Positions 6,812-14,235 of a stretch of DNA of 14,235 nucleotides are shown here, one piece after another (positions within the stretch are counted from its first letter, which is position 1; every line of letters begins with the position of its first letter). The translations under genes and the position numbers were made by a program. This DNA is from Pseudomonadota bacterium (GTDB lineage Bacteria > Pseudomonadota > Gammaproteobacteria > Burkholderiales > Ferrovaceae): the NCBI GenBank assembly GCA_021828745.1, contig JAJZDE010000025.1, positions 1-14,235 of the forward strand. Reading direction: 5' to 3'. The notes beneath the pieces are model-generated. The model made no database searches and had not been told where the DNA came from. It worked only from the letters and a program-made list of their open reading frames with translations.

Positions 6812-8530
6812 ATGAACATGAACATGACGTCCCAAGTGGAATTCCCCGAAAGTTTTGCCAGCCTCTTTGAAGAAAGTCTGACACACCAGGAAATGCGTTC
6901 CGGTGAAGTCATCACGGCTGAAGTGGTGAGTATCGATGCCAATACCGTGGTGGTCAACGCCGGTCTGAAGTCGGAAAGTTTGATTCCCATCGAAGAATTC
7001 AAGAATGACCGGGGTGAACTGGAGGTTCAAGTCGGTGATTTCGTCAAGGTCGCCATCGACGCCCTCGAAGATGGCTATGGATCGACTCGTCTCTCCCGCG
7101 AGAAGGCAAAACGTCTGGCAGCCTGGCTCGACCTCGACGATGCTCTGGCACAAGGCGCCCTGGTCCTGGGGATGGTGACGGGCAAGGTCAAGGGTGGATT
7201 GACGGTGATGGTGAACGGGATTCGTGCTTTCCTGCCGGGATCCCTGGTGGATATTCGTCCCGTCAAGGATACTACCCCTTATGAAGGTAAGGAAATGGAG
7301 TTCAAGGTCATCAAACTTGACCGTAAACGCAACAATGTGGTGGTTTCCCGTCGCGCAGTGATGGAAGCCTCGCAAGGTGCCGATCGTCAGAGTTTGCTGG
7401 ATACCTTGAAAGAAGGGTCCATCGTGCGCGGTCTGGTGAAAAATATCACCGACTATGGTGCATTTGTGGATCTGGGCGGCATCGATGGATTACTGCACAT
7501 CACTGACCTGGCCTGGAGGCGTGTCAAGCATCCTTCCGAAGTGTTGGCAGTGGGGGATGAAGTCGAGGCCAAAGTCCTCAAGTTCGATCAGGAAAAGAAT
7601 CGGGTTTCCTTGGGCCTCAAGCAACTGGGCGAAGACCCCTGGGTTGGTTTGAGCCGTCGTTATCCCGAGCGTACCCGCCTGTTTGGAAAAGTAACCAACC
7701 TGACCGATTACGGTGCCTTCGTCGAAATCGAACAGGGGATCGAAGGGCTGGTGCATGTTTCCGAAATGGACTGGACCAACAAGAATGTTCATCCGTCCAA
7801 GGTGGTTCAATTGGGCGATGAGGTCGAGGTCATGATCCTCGAAATCGATGAAGAGCGTCGGCGGATTTCCTTGGGCATGAAGCAATGTCTTGCCAATCCC
7901 TGGGAAGACTTTGCCATGAATCACAACAAGAATGACCGGGTTCGTGGGCAAATCAAGTCGATCACCGACTTTGGCGTGTTCATTGGCTTGCCCGGAGGTA
8001 TCGATGGATTGGTCCATCTCTCCGACTTGTCCTGGAACCAAACCGGGGAAGAAGCCGTTCATAATTACCGAAAGGGCGATGAAGTGGAAGCCATGGTTCT
8101 GTCCATCGATGTGGATCGTGAACGAATCTCTCTTGGAATCAAGCAGTTGTCTGGCGATCCTTTCGGCAATTTCTCGGCCTCCAATGATAAGGGAACCCTT
8201 GTCAAGGGCAAGGTCAAATCGGTGGATGCCAAGGGTGCCGTGATCGATCTCGGAGATGAGATCGAAGGCTATCTGCGTGCCTCTGAAGTCTCCCGTGAAC
8301 GGGTGGAAGACCTGCGCAGCTTACTCAGCGAAGGGGACAGCGTAGAAGCCGTGATTCTCAATGTGGATCGTAAGAATCGCTCCATCAACCTGTCCATCAA
8401 GGCGCGCGATGCCGTGGAAGAAAATGCTGCCCTGCAACGCATGGCGGCAGAAAGTCCGCACAATGCGGGGACCACCAGTCTGGGCGCTTTGCTGAAAGCC
8501 AAGTTGTCCAACCCGGACAACGCAAGCTGA
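6812..8530 (+). CDS. rpsA: 30S ribosomal protein S1
   Basis: The RNA-binding protein that brings mRNA to the 30S subunit during initiation. The product is 572 residues, slightly longer than the 557 of E. coli, and begins with the family signature [11 protein letters not shown]. Six S1/OB-fold repeats can be traced at roughly residues 28-95, 113-180, 199-267, 284-354, 371-441 and 458-527. Repeats 3-5 carry the strongest signature: [37 protein letters not shown] and [19 protein letters not shown]. Repeat 6 is weaker ([18 protein letters not shown]), as usual. Three in-frame ATG codons occur at 6812, 6818 and 6824 (ATGAACATGAACATGACG). AAGG at 6804-6807 is 4 nt from the first and 10 nt from the second, so the exact start is uncertain; the ATG at 6824 (MTSQ) best matches the family N-terminus. 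ihfB follows 11 nt after the stop. Confidence 0.96.
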   Translation: MNMNMTSQVEFPESFASLFEESLTHQEMRSGEVITAEVVSIDANTVVVNAGLKSESLIPIEEFKNDRGELEVQVGDFVKVAIDALEDGYGSTRLSREKAKRLAAWLDLDDALAQGALVLGMVTGKVKGGLTVMVNGIRAFLPGSLVDIRPVKDTTPYEGKEMEFKVIKLDRKRNNVVVSRRAVMEASQGADRQSLLDTLKEGSIVRGLVKNITDYGAFVDLGGIDGLLHITDLAWRRVKHPSEVLAVGDEVEAKVLKFDQEKNRVSLGLKQLGEDPWVGLSRRYPERTRLFGKVTNLTDYGAFVEIEQGIEGLVHVSEMDWTNKNVHPSKVVQLGDEVEVMILEIDEERRRISLGMKQCLANPWEDFAMNHNKNDRVRGQIKSITDFGVFIGLPGGIDGLVHLSDLSWNQTGEEAVHNYRKGDEVEAMVLSIDVDRERISLGIKQLSGDPFGNFSASNDKGTLVKGKVKSVDAKGAVIDLGDEIEGYLRASEVSRERVEDLRSLLSEGDSVEAVILNVDRKNRSINLSIKARDAVEENAALQRMAAESPHNAGTTSLGALLKAKLSNPDNAS

Positions 8531-8541
8531 GGGATTGGGCG

Positions 8542-8847
8542 ATGACCAAATCTGAACTGATCGACCTGCTAGCCAGCCACTATCCGCAGTTAGTGGCCCG
8601 CGATGCGGAGATGGCGGTGAAGACCTTGCTGGACTCCATGGGTCAATGTTTGACGGAAGGGCAGCGCATCGAGATTCGTGGGTTTGGCAGTTTTGGTTTG
8701 AATCATCGTCCGGCTCGCCAGGGGAGAAATCCGAAAACCGGAGAAAAGGTGCACGTCCCGGAAAAATTCGTGCCTCATTTCAAGCCGGGCAAGGATTTGC
8801 GTGATCGGGTCGATCTCACGGAAAGCACCAAACCAGTGGGTGACTGA
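8542..8847 (+). CDS. ihfB: Integration host factor subunit beta
   Basis: A DNA-bending nucleoid protein of the HU/IHF family that works as a heterodimer with IhfA in recombination, transcription and replication. The product is 101 residues (E. coli 94); the extra length is a charged C-terminal tail ([11 protein letters not shown]). The core reads [11 protein letters not shown] at the N-terminus, [13 protein letters not shown] in the beta region and the DNA-intercalating arm [10 protein letters not shown] with its conserved proline, then a [10 protein letters not shown] end. The ATG at 8542 has GAGGGA at 8529-8534 as ribosome site, overlapping the rpsA stop. Position right after rpsA is the standard location of ihfB and, with the arm sequence, separates it from HU. 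A strong terminator begins 30 nt after the stop. Confidence 0.96.
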   Translation: MTKSELIDLLASHYPQLVARDAEMAVKTLLDSMGQCLTEGQRIEIRGFGSFGLNHRPARQGRNPKTGEKVHVPEKFVPHFKPGKDLRDRVDLTESTKPVGD

Positions 8848-8877
8848 AGGGTAATTCTGGCAGATCTGCAGACACCG

Positions 8878-8919
8878 AAAGCGGGATGAGGGTTAAAATC
8901 TTTCATCCCGCTTTTTTTT
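8878..8919 (+). terminator. Rho-independent terminator after ihfB
   Basis: A perfect 12-bp stem (AAAGCGGGATGA at 8878-8889 with TCATCCCGCTTT at 8903-8914) encloses a 13-nt loop and runs into eight T residues (8912-8919). This is a textbook intrinsic terminator for the + strand. Only three A residues lie on the other side, so it is not strongly bidirectional. It closes the rpsA-ihfB unit and lies only 25 nt before the lapA start codon. Confidence 0.93.
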
Positions 8920-8927
8920 GGGGGGTG

Positions 8928-8936
8928 AGGAAGAGG
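8928..8936 (+). promoter_or_regulatory. Ribosome binding site of lapA
   Basis: AGGAAGAGG lies 8 nt before ATG 8945 and fixes that codon as the start. The alternative TTG at 8918 in the same frame falls in the terminator T tract and has no ribosome site. Confidence 0.8.
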
Positions 8937-8944
8937 TGTCAATC

Positions 8945-9226
8945 ATGAACACGTTACGCTGGCTGGTCAGAATATTCCTGTTTGTCGTGCTTCTGGGGTT
9001 TTGCCTCAAAAACACTACACCTGTGACGGTAAATTTCTTGTTCAGTTTGCAGTGGCATGCGCCCTTGATCATTATTCTATTGTTGGCGGTGTGCGGCGGA
9101 GCCTTGCTCGGATTATTGGCCACGACCCGGGTCTGGTGGCGCTTGCGAGGCGAGTTGGCCCGTTTGCGACGTTCGGGTTCTTCGACAAAAAATATTCCAT
9201 TGCCTACCGAACCTCCTCGGGACTGA
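8945..9226 (+). CDS. lapA: LapA family inner-membrane protein (DUF1049)
   Basis: A small inner-membrane protein, 93 residues. Two hydrophobic segments are visible, about residues 6-21 and 40-60, separated by the family-like stretch KNTTPVTVNF (conserved Asn23). A basic cytoplasmic tail follows (WWRLRGELARLRR), ending in a short polar, proline-containing tail. In E. coli LapA is made with LapB, and the pair links LPS amount to FtsH-dependent turnover of LpxC; LapA's own role is minor. The lapB gene lies 44 nt downstream, which supports the call. The short terminator-to-lapA distance leaves little room for a promoter, so lapA is either transcribed by read-through or from a promoter overlapping the terminator. 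Confidence 0.87.
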   Translation: MNTLRWLVRIFLFVVLLGFCLKNTTPVTVNFLFSLQWHAPLIIILLLAVCGGALLGLLATTRVWWRLRGELARLRRSGSSTKNIPLPTEPPRD

Positions 9227-9251
9227 AGGGCCTATCGGTTCCCATCCAAAA

Positions 9252-9270
9252 AAGGTATCATCCTCCTCCT
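9252..9270 (+). promoter_or_regulatory. Unusual lapB start region: distant AAGG and CU-rich tract
   Basis: The lapB ATG at 9271 is preceded directly by TCCTCCTCCT (9261-9270), the opposite of a Shine-Dalgarno sequence. The nearest ribosome-site-like bases, AAGG at 9252-9255, are 15 nt away, too far for good initiation. No other ATG, GTG or TTG in frame lies between the end of lapA and 9271. Coupling to lapA translation or S1-dependent initiation is a reasonable inference. Confidence 0.45.
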
Positions 9271-10455
9271 ATGGATTTTCAAGTTTACTGGTTACTCGCA
9301 CTCCCGGTTTTTTTCGGTTTGGGTTGGCTTGCCGCTCGCGTCGATATTCGCCATTTGCTCACCGAATCGCGGGCACTGCCAGCTTCCTATTTCAAGGGGC
9401 TCAACCTGCTGCTCAACGAGCAACCGGACAAGGCGATCGAATCGTTCATCGAAGTCGCGCGGGCAGAACAACAGACCGTCGAGTTGCAGTTTGCGCTGGG
9501 GGGGCTGTTTCGCCGGCGTGGGGAGGTGGATCGCGCAACACGCATGCACCAGAATCTGGTGGAACGCACGGATCTCGGTCCCCAGCAACGGACGGAAGCA
9601 CTTTATGAGTTGGCTCTGGACTTCCTCAAGGCCGGTTTACTGGATCGGGCAGAGCCTTTGTTTGAAAAGTTGAAAGACTCCGACTATGAAGAGTCGGCAC
9701 TACATCATCTGTTGGACATTCATGTCACGGAAAAAGACTGGACCCGTGCCATTCAGGTTGCCCATGTTCTGGAGCAAAAAACCGGGGAGGACCGACGCGG
9801 GGATATGGCCAATTTTTATTGCGAATTGGCTATCTTGGCTCATACCCGGTCTCAATTCGAGGAAGCTCAGGATCTTCTGAAACAGGCCCTGGAAACCCAA
9901 CGCAATTGTGTACGCGCCTATGTGTTGCGGGGGGAGTGGACCTTCAAGGCAGGAAGGATCGAAGAAGCCTGCGCCCAATGGCAGGAATTGGAGCAGAGAG
10001 ATCCGGATTATTTGTTTCTGGTGGCGCGCCCCCTGAGCGATGCACTGCGTCAACTAGGGCAGGTCAACGAGGCGGTGACCTTGATGCAAGGATGGATGGA
10101 ACGTTATCCCAATCTCGACTTGTTGAGTCTGGCGTTTCAGTTGACCTTGGAAATCCGTGGAGTGGAAGAAGCGCTGCGTTTGGTGCGCGCGGAACTGGAG
10201 CGTCGCCCCACGCTGGGAAATCTGGACCGTTTTCTGGAGGCCCAATTGGTGGGGGTTGCGCCCGAATTACGGGCCGAAGTCCAACGCATGCGCGACATCG
10301 TGCATGGTCATTATGAGCGACTGGCTTTTTATCAATGTCGCCACTGCGGATTCAAGGCCCGTTCCTTTCATTGGCATTGTCCGGCCTGTGGCAACTGGGA
10401 TTCCTATCCACCCCGTCGCCAGGTCGAAACCGAAGGTAGTGTCGTCACACGTTAA
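9271..10455 (+). CDS. lapB: LPS assembly protein B (TPR protein with rubredoxin-like C-terminus)
   Basis: An inner-membrane-anchored TPR protein that in E. coli (formerly YciM) directs FtsH to degrade LpxC and so restrains lipid A synthesis. The product is 394 residues (E. coli 389). One N-terminal membrane anchor covers about residues 6-22 (YWLLALPVFFGLGWLAA). A helical TPR array follows from about residue 37 (ASYFKGLNLLLNEQPDKAIE) to about 300, with repeats such as ALGGLFRRRGEVDRATRMH and ALDFLKAGLLDRAEPLF. The C-terminus is a zinc/iron-binding rubredoxin-type knuckle with four cysteines, C356-x2-C359 and C370-x2-C373 (CRHCG, CPACG), the hallmark of LapB. ATG 9271 is the only reasonable start, since the anchor begins at once. 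It follows lapA and precedes pyrF, as in E. coli. Confidence 0.95.
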   Translation: MDFQVYWLLALPVFFGLGWLAARVDIRHLLTESRALPASYFKGLNLLLNEQPDKAIESFIEVARAEQQTVELQFALGGLFRRRGEVDRATRMHQNLVERTDLGPQQRTEALYELALDFLKAGLLDRAEPLFEKLKDSDYEESALHHLLDIHVTEKDWTRAIQVAHVLEQKTGEDRRGDMANFYCELAILAHTRSQFEEAQDLLKQALETQRNCVRAYVLRGEWTFKAGRIEEACAQWQELEQRDPDYLFLVARPLSDALRQLGQVNEAVTLMQGWMERYPNLDLLSLAFQLTLEIRGVEEALRLVRAELERRPTLGNLDRFLEAQLVGVAPELRAEVQRMRDIVHGHYERLAFYQCRHCGFKARSFHWHCPACGNWDSYPPRRQVETEGSVVTR

Positions 10456-10470
10456 TTCAAGGACAATGGT

Positions 10471-11178
10471 ATGAATTCTCCCCTGATTCTGGCGCTGGAT
10501 TTTTCTACGGAACGCGAGGTCTGGACCCTGGTGGATCAATTGGAAACCGGGGCTTGTCGACTCAAGGTGGGCAAGGAATTATTTACGGCCTGCGGCCCGT
10601 CACTGGTGCGGGCTTTGGGTGCACGGGGTTTTGATGTTTTTCTCGACCTCAAGTACCATGACATCCCCCATACGGTGTCTCAGGCCTGCCGGGCTGCGGC
10701 GGATCTGGGGGTATGGATGATGGATGTCCACGCCAGTGGAGGCAGGACTATGCTGGAAGCGGCCAGGCAAGCCCTTGAACCTTATCCCCAGCGCCCTCTG
10801 CTGATTGCCATCACGATTCTGACCAGTCTTCAGGACAGTGATCTGGTGACGTTGGGATTCGGTTGCCCCTTGACCGAGGCTGTGCAACGCATGGCCCGCT
10901 TGGCAGAGTCCAGCGGTTTGGACGGCGTGGTCTGTTCGGCGCAGGAAGCCTCTCTCTTGCGTTCCCAGGTTTCTGCCTCCTTTTCTTTGGTCACGCCGGG
11001 CATTCGCTTGCCTGACGATGATCAGAACGATCAGAAACGGGTGGTTACCCCTGTCACGGCACTGCAGGCCGGCTCTGATTATCTGGTGGTCGGACGTTCC
11101 ATCACCCGCAGTAAGGATCCCATGAAGGCCTTGGCACAATTCAATTCACTGATTTCAGGGGCAAGGAGTGCGGTATGA
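10471..11178 (+). CDS. pyrF: Orotidine 5'-phosphate decarboxylase
   Basis: Decarboxylates OMP to UMP, the last step of de novo pyrimidine synthesis. The product is 235 residues, as expected for the bacterial type. The beta-barrel motifs are clear: [15 protein letters not shown], and the catalytic motif [11 protein letters not shown] carrying Asp59, Lys61 and Asp64, then [26 protein letters not shown] and [12 protein letters not shown] near the C-terminus. DLKYHDIPH differs slightly from the common DLKFHDIPN. ATG 10471 has AAGGA at 10459-10463, 7 nt upstream. lapB stops 15 nt before, and the pyrF stop overlaps the ugd start (ATGA), placing pyrF in one unit with envelope genes. UMP leads to UTP, which is needed to make the UDP-glucose that Ugd uses; this link is inference. 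Confidence 0.96.
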   Translation: MNSPLILALDFSTEREVWTLVDQLETGACRLKVGKELFTACGPSLVRALGARGFDVFLDLKYHDIPHTVSQACRAAADLGVWMMDVHASGGRTMLEAARQALEPYPQRPLLIAITILTSLQDSDLVTLGFGCPLTEAVQRMARLAESSGLDGVVCSAQEASLLRSQVSASFSLVTPGIRLPDDDQNDQKRVVTPVTALQAGSDYLVVGRSITRSKDPMKALAQFNSLISGARSAV

Positions 11179-12497
11179 AAATTTCCGTGATCGGAACAGG
11201 ATATGTGGGATTGGTCAGTGGTGCGTGCCTGGCCGAGATGGGGAATCATGTTTTGTGTCTGGACGTGGATCCGCGCAAGATCGAGATCTTGCGCGCGGGC
11301 AGCATCCCTATCTATGAACCCGGCCTGGAGGCCATGGTTCAACGCAATGTGGCGGCAGGGCGGTTATCCTTTACGACGGATATCCAGAAAAGTGTGGAAT
11401 ACGGTTTGATCCAGTTCATTGCCGTGGGCACGCCCCCGGATGAAGATGGTTCGGCCGATCTTTCCCACGTGGTGGCGGCTGCCCGCACCATCGGTCAATA
11501 CATGAATGGTCGTAAGGTGGTGGTGGACAAATCCACGGTGCCCGTAGGCACGGCTGAGAAGGTCAGTGCTGCCATCGCCGAGGAGTTGAGTCGGCGCAGT
11601 GTGGAGATTCCCTACTGTGTGGTTTCCAATCCGGAATTTCTCAAGGAAGGGGCCGCAGTGGAGGATTTCATGCGTCCCGACCGCATCGTGGTGGGGGCCG
11701 ATGACGCCTTTGGTATCGAGACCATGCGCGCGCTTTATGCGCCCTTCCAGCGCAATCATGACAAATTGATCCTGATGGATGTCAAATCCGCTGAACTGAC
11801 CAAATATGCGGCCAATGCCATGCTGGCCACGCGTATTTCCTTCATGAACGAACTGGCGCTTTTGGCAGAACGTCTGGGTGCGGACATCGAACGGGTCCGG
11901 CAGGGGATTGGTTCCGATCCGCGCATTGGTTACCAGTTCCTCTATCCGGGCTGCGGTTATGGGGGCTCCTGTTTTCCCAAGGATGTCCAGGCACTGCAAC
12001 GGACAGCCACGGAAAATGGTTTGGACTTGCGCATTCTGGAAGCGGTGGAAACCGTCAACGAGCGTCAGAAAGCGGTGCTGCTGGACAAGATCGATGCCCA
12101 TTTCGGGGAGAGCCTGAAAGGAAAATGCTTTGCCCTGTGGGGACTGGCTTTCAAACCCAATACCGATGACATGCGGGAAGCGCCTGCACGGGTTTTGATC
12201 GAGGGGCTGTTGCAGCGTGGGGCAACCCTACGTGCTTTCGATCCGGTGGCCATGGAAGAAGCACGTCATATTTTCGGGCAGCGTGCGGGCTTGACCTTTG
12301 TAGAGAGCGCTGAAATGGCTGTGGAAGGCGCCGATGCACTGGTGGTAGTGACGGAATGGCAGGTCTTTCGCAGCCCGGACTTCGAGCATATGGTTCGCTT
12401 TTTGCGCGAACGGGTAATCTTCGATGGACGCAACCTGTACGAGCCCCACCTGGTACGTGCAGCGGGTCTCACCTATCACGGCATCGGGAGGCTATAA
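11175..12497 (+). CDS. ugd: UDP-glucose 6-dehydrogenase
   Basis: Oxidises UDP-glucose to UDP-glucuronate with two NAD+, supplying uronic acid for LPS, capsule or modified lipid A sugars. The product is 440 residues, in the usual range. The N-terminal NAD fold reads [21 protein letters not shown] with the acidic DVD after strand 2. Further motifs are [56 protein letters not shown], and the active-site loop [12 protein letters not shown] with catalytic Cys266. The C-terminal domain has [18 protein letters not shown] and [15 protein letters not shown] 11175 overlaps the pyrF stop and has AAGGAG at 11163-11168. The stop overlaps the next ATG by one base (TAATG). GDP-mannose dehydrogenase is a relative, but the context and motif set favour Ugd. 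Confidence 0.95.
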   Translation: MKISVIGTGYVGLVSGACLAEMGNHVLCLDVDPRKIEILRAGSIPIYEPGLEAMVQRNVAAGRLSFTTDIQKSVEYGLIQFIAVGTPPDEDGSADLSHVVAAARTIGQYMNGRKVVVDKSTVPVGTAEKVSAAIAEELSRRSVEIPYCVVSNPEFLKEGAAVEDFMRPDRIVVGADDAFGIETMRALYAPFQRNHDKLILMDVKSAELTKYAANAMLATRISFMNELALLAERLGADIERVRQGIGSDPRIGYQFLYPGCGYGGSCFPKDVQALQRTATENGLDLRILEAVETVNERQKAVLLDKIDAHFGESLKGKCFALWGLAFKPNTDDMREAPARVLIEGLLQRGATLRAFDPVAMEEARHIFGQRAGLTFVESAEMAVEGADALVVVTEWQVFRSPDFEHMVRFLRERVIFDGRNLYEPHLVRAAGLTYHGIGRL

Positions 12498-13441
12498 TGC
12501 GTCCTTTCCCCCCCTTTCATGAACTTTCCCAGCGGCGGGTATTGGTGGTGGGCGATGTCATGCTGGATCGTTACTGGTTTGGAGAGGTCAACCGTATTTC
12601 TCCTGAGGCCCCTGTTCCTGTGGTATTGGTGGAAAAGGCCGAAGAACGTCCTGGCGGTGCGGCCAACGTAGCGCGGGGCGTGGCTGCCCTGGGCGCCCAA
12701 TGTGAATTGCTGGCGGTGACCGGAGAAGACGAAGCCGCCCAGCATCTGGAAGCGTTGCTGGTACAAGAGGGCGTGGTTTCTCGTCTGCATCGTGATTCTT
12801 CCATTGCCACGACGGTCAAACTGCGCGTCATGGGACGTCAGCAGCAATTGTTGCGCATCGACTTTGAAACGCTACCCCGCCAGGAAATCCTGCTCAATAA
12901 GTTGACAGATTTTGGAGATTGCCTCAAACGTGCCGATGTAGTCATTCTGTCTGATTATGGAAAGGGCGCCTTGAAGCATGTAGCCTCCATGATCAATCAA
13001 TGCCGAAAAGCAGGAAAACCGGTACTGGTAGACCCCAAAGGCGAAGATTACCGCCATTATCGTGGAGCGACCCTGCTGACTCCCAACCGTACCGAGTTTC
13101 GTCAGGTGGCCGGACCTTGGCTCGATGACCGTCAATTGACGGAAAAGGCACAAATCCTGCGTACCGAACTGGCGTTGGATGCGCTCCTGGTAACCCGTAG
13201 CGAAGAGGGGATGACCCTCTATCAGGCCCAGGGAGTGACTCACGAACCCACGGTGGCAAGGGAGGTATACGACGTCAGCGGGGCGGGAGATACAGTGATT
13301 GCTACCCTGGGTGTGCTGACCGCGCAAGGCATGCCATTGCCGACGGCTGTGCGCTGGGCCAATCGAGCAGCGGGGATCGCAGTATCCAAATTGGGTACGG
13401 CGGTCGTTACTCATCATGAACTGGAGAATACGTCATGGTAA
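12497..13441 (+). CDS. rfaE1: D-glycero-beta-D-manno-heptose-7-phosphate kinase, single-domain
   Basis: A PfkB/ribokinase-fold kinase that phosphorylates heptose-7-phosphate at C1 in the ADP-heptose pathway for LPS inner core. The product is 314 residues. Motifs are [28 protein letters not shown], the substrate-side [44 protein letters not shown] and the catalytic-base motif VSGAGDTV (Asp265). Only the kinase half of bifunctional HldE is present; the nucleotidyltransferase half (RfaE2/HldC) is absent, and no such gene lies in this window, so it must be elsewhere. This split form with rfaD next door is known in Betaproteobacteria and relatives. ATG 12497 overlaps the ugd stop as TAATG; the longer frame from 12356 reads ugd in another frame. 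It overlaps the following gene by 7 nt. Confidence 0.94.
   Translation: MRPFPPFHELSQRRVLVVGDVMLDRYWFGEVNRISPEAPVPVVLVEKAEERPGGAANVARGVAALGAQCELLAVTGEDEAAQHLEALLVQEGVVSRLHRDSSIATTVKLRVMGRQQQLLRIDFETLPRQEILLNKLTDFGDCLKRADVVILSDYGKGALKHVASMINQCRKAGKPVLVDPKGEDYRHYRGATLLTPNRTEFRQVAGPWLDDRQLTEKAQILRTELALDALLVTRSEEGMTLYQAQGVTHEPTVAREVYDVSGAGDTVIATLGVLTAQGMPLPTAVRWANRAAGIAVSKLGTAVVTHHELENTSW
13423..13426 (+). promoter_or_regulatory. Ribosome binding site of rfaD
   Basis: GGAG lies 8 nt before ATG 13435 and 14 nt before the second in-frame ATG at 13441, so it favours the first. It sits inside the end of the kinase gene. Confidence 0.55.
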
Positions 13442-14235
13442 TGGTCATCACCGGCGCAGCCGGTTTCATAGGCTCCAATCTGGTCAAGGCACTCAATCAG
13501 CACGGCGAAACATCGATTCTTGCGGTGGACAATCTGGAGACGCCCGGGAAATTCCTCAATCTGGCCGATTGTACCGTGGTCAATTACATGGATAAACGCG
13601 AATTCATCGAACAGGTGGAAGCCGACGCGCTGGATTTCGAGATTGAAGCAGTGCTGCACCAAGGGGCGTGTTCGGATACGATGGAGCATGATGGCCGGTA
13701 TATGATGGACAATAACTTTCGTTTCTCCCGGTCTCTCTTTTATTTTTGCCAGGCGCGCGAGATTCCCCTGATCTATGCATCCTCGGCTGCCGTGTATGGT
13801 GATAGCGCCGTGTTTCGCGAACATCCTGCCTGCGAGCGACCCCTCAATGTCTATGGCTATTCCAAACTGGCATTCGATCAGTTTTTGCGCCCCTATCTGG
13901 CCCGTGATGAGTTGACTGCCCCCTGTGTCGGGTTACGCTACTTCAATGTGTATGGGGACCGCGAGCAACATAAGGAACGCATGGCTTCGGTGGCTTACCA
14001 TTTTTTTCATCAATACCGTACTCACGGATGCATCCGGTTGTTCGAAGGATGCGACGGCTATGCCCATGGAGAACAACGGCGCGACTTCATTTCGGTGGAG
14101 GATGTGGTTCGTGTCAACCTATGGCTGCTGGATCATCCCGAAGTGTCTGGGATCTTCAATGTCGGAACGGGCCGCAGTCGTCCTTTCAACCAGATGGCCG
14201 TAGCGACCATCAATGCTCTGCGCCGGAGCGAGTCC
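13435..14235 (+). CDS. rfaD: ADP-L-glycero-D-manno-heptose 6-epimerase (3' partial)
   Basis: Epimerises ADP-D-glycero-D-manno-heptose at C6 to the L form used in LPS inner core; also named hldD. The frame is open to the window end, giving 267 residues, so perhaps 45-65 C-terminal residues are missing. It is an extended short-chain dehydrogenase: [13 protein letters not shown] begins at residue 3, then [41 protein letters not shown], the catalytic pair Tyr140 and Lys144 in [37 protein letters not shown] and [12 protein letters not shown]. These segments are specific enough to separate it from GalE-type epimerases. The start is ATG 13435, overlapping the kinase gene by 7 nt; ATG 13441 is possible. 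Adjacent rfaE1 catalyses an earlier step of the same pathway. Confidence 0.95.
   Translation, partial: MVMVITGAAGFIGSNLVKALNQHGETSILAVDNLETPGKFLNLADCTVVNYMDKREFIEQVEADALDFEIEAVLHQGACSDTMEHDGRYMMDNNFRFSRSLFYFCQAREIPLIYASSAAVYGDSAVFREHPACERPLNVYGYSKLAFDQFLRPYLARDELTAPCVGLRYFNVYGDREQHKERMASVAYHFFHQYRTHGCIRLFEGCDGYAHGEQRRDFISVEDVVRVNLWLLDHPEVSGIFNVGTGRSRPFNQMAVATINALRRSES

Noticed and set aside
9001..9270. N-terminal extension of lapB back into lapA
   Set aside because: The membrane anchor of LapB begins right after ATG 9271; the upstream part overlaps lapA in another frame and is not family-like.
10466..10474. Minimal two-codon frame ATG-GTA-TGA overlapping the pyrF start
   Set aside because: The ribosome site AAGGA is only 2 nt from this ATG but 7 nt from the pyrF ATG, so it is probably chance.
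11364..12101. 245-codon open frame on the - strand opposite ugd
   Set aside because: Shadow of ugd; it is rich in His, Gly and Phe in a way typical of antisense translation and resembles no family.
1..14235. CRISPR arrays, tRNA or rRNA genes, insertion sequences, phage or defence genes
   Set aside because: None seen; coding genes fill nearly the whole window and every one belongs to a known housekeeping family.

Overview
The window is a tightly packed stretch of bacterial chromosome with every gene on the + strand and almost no intergenic space. Gene order and protein motifs point to a proteobacterium of moderately high G+C. The aroA type and the lapA-lapB-pyrF order look gammaproteobacterial. 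The ugd-rfaE1-rfaD run and the stand-alone heptose kinase look more like Betaproteobacteria. A lineage near that boundary, such as Acidithiobacillia or a deep gammaproteobacterium, is my best guess; the genus is not determined. I see no insertion sequence, phage gene, tRNA, rRNA, CRISPR array or sign of recent transfer.

Region 1 (1-6689) is the 3' end of gyrA followed by a serine/aromatic supraoperon: serC, pheA, hisC, tyrA, aroA, cmk. serC starts 5 nt after gyrA stops. From serC to cmk each gene overlaps the next by 4 or 8 nt, so translation is probably coupled. AroA makes EPSP, the precursor of chorismate. PheA and TyrA turn chorismate and prephenate toward phenylalanine and tyrosine. The HisC-family aminotransferase may serve histidine, aromatic amino acids or both. 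SerC serves serine (and PLP) synthesis.

Region 2 (6690-8919) is a 122-nt leader with two possible hairpins, then rpsA (ribosomal protein S1) and ihfB (IHF beta subunit), closed by a strong intrinsic terminator at 8878-8919.

Region 3 (8920-14235) holds lapA and lapB (inner-membrane LPS-assembly proteins that control LpxC turnover in E. coli), pyrF (UMP synthesis), ugd (UDP-glucose to UDP-glucuronate), rfaE1/hldA (heptose-7-phosphate kinase) and rfaD/hldD (heptose epimerase, cut by the window end). Most of this block serves envelope sugar supply and LPS control; pyrF feeds the uridine nucleotide pool that UDP-sugars draw on.

I looked for an undescribed system and did not find one. This is conserved housekeeping DNA. 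The points worth a second look are regulatory (the rpsA leader, the terminator/lapA junction, the lapB start), enzymological (HisC specificity, AroA class, SerC loop changes) and organisational (the mixed gene order).
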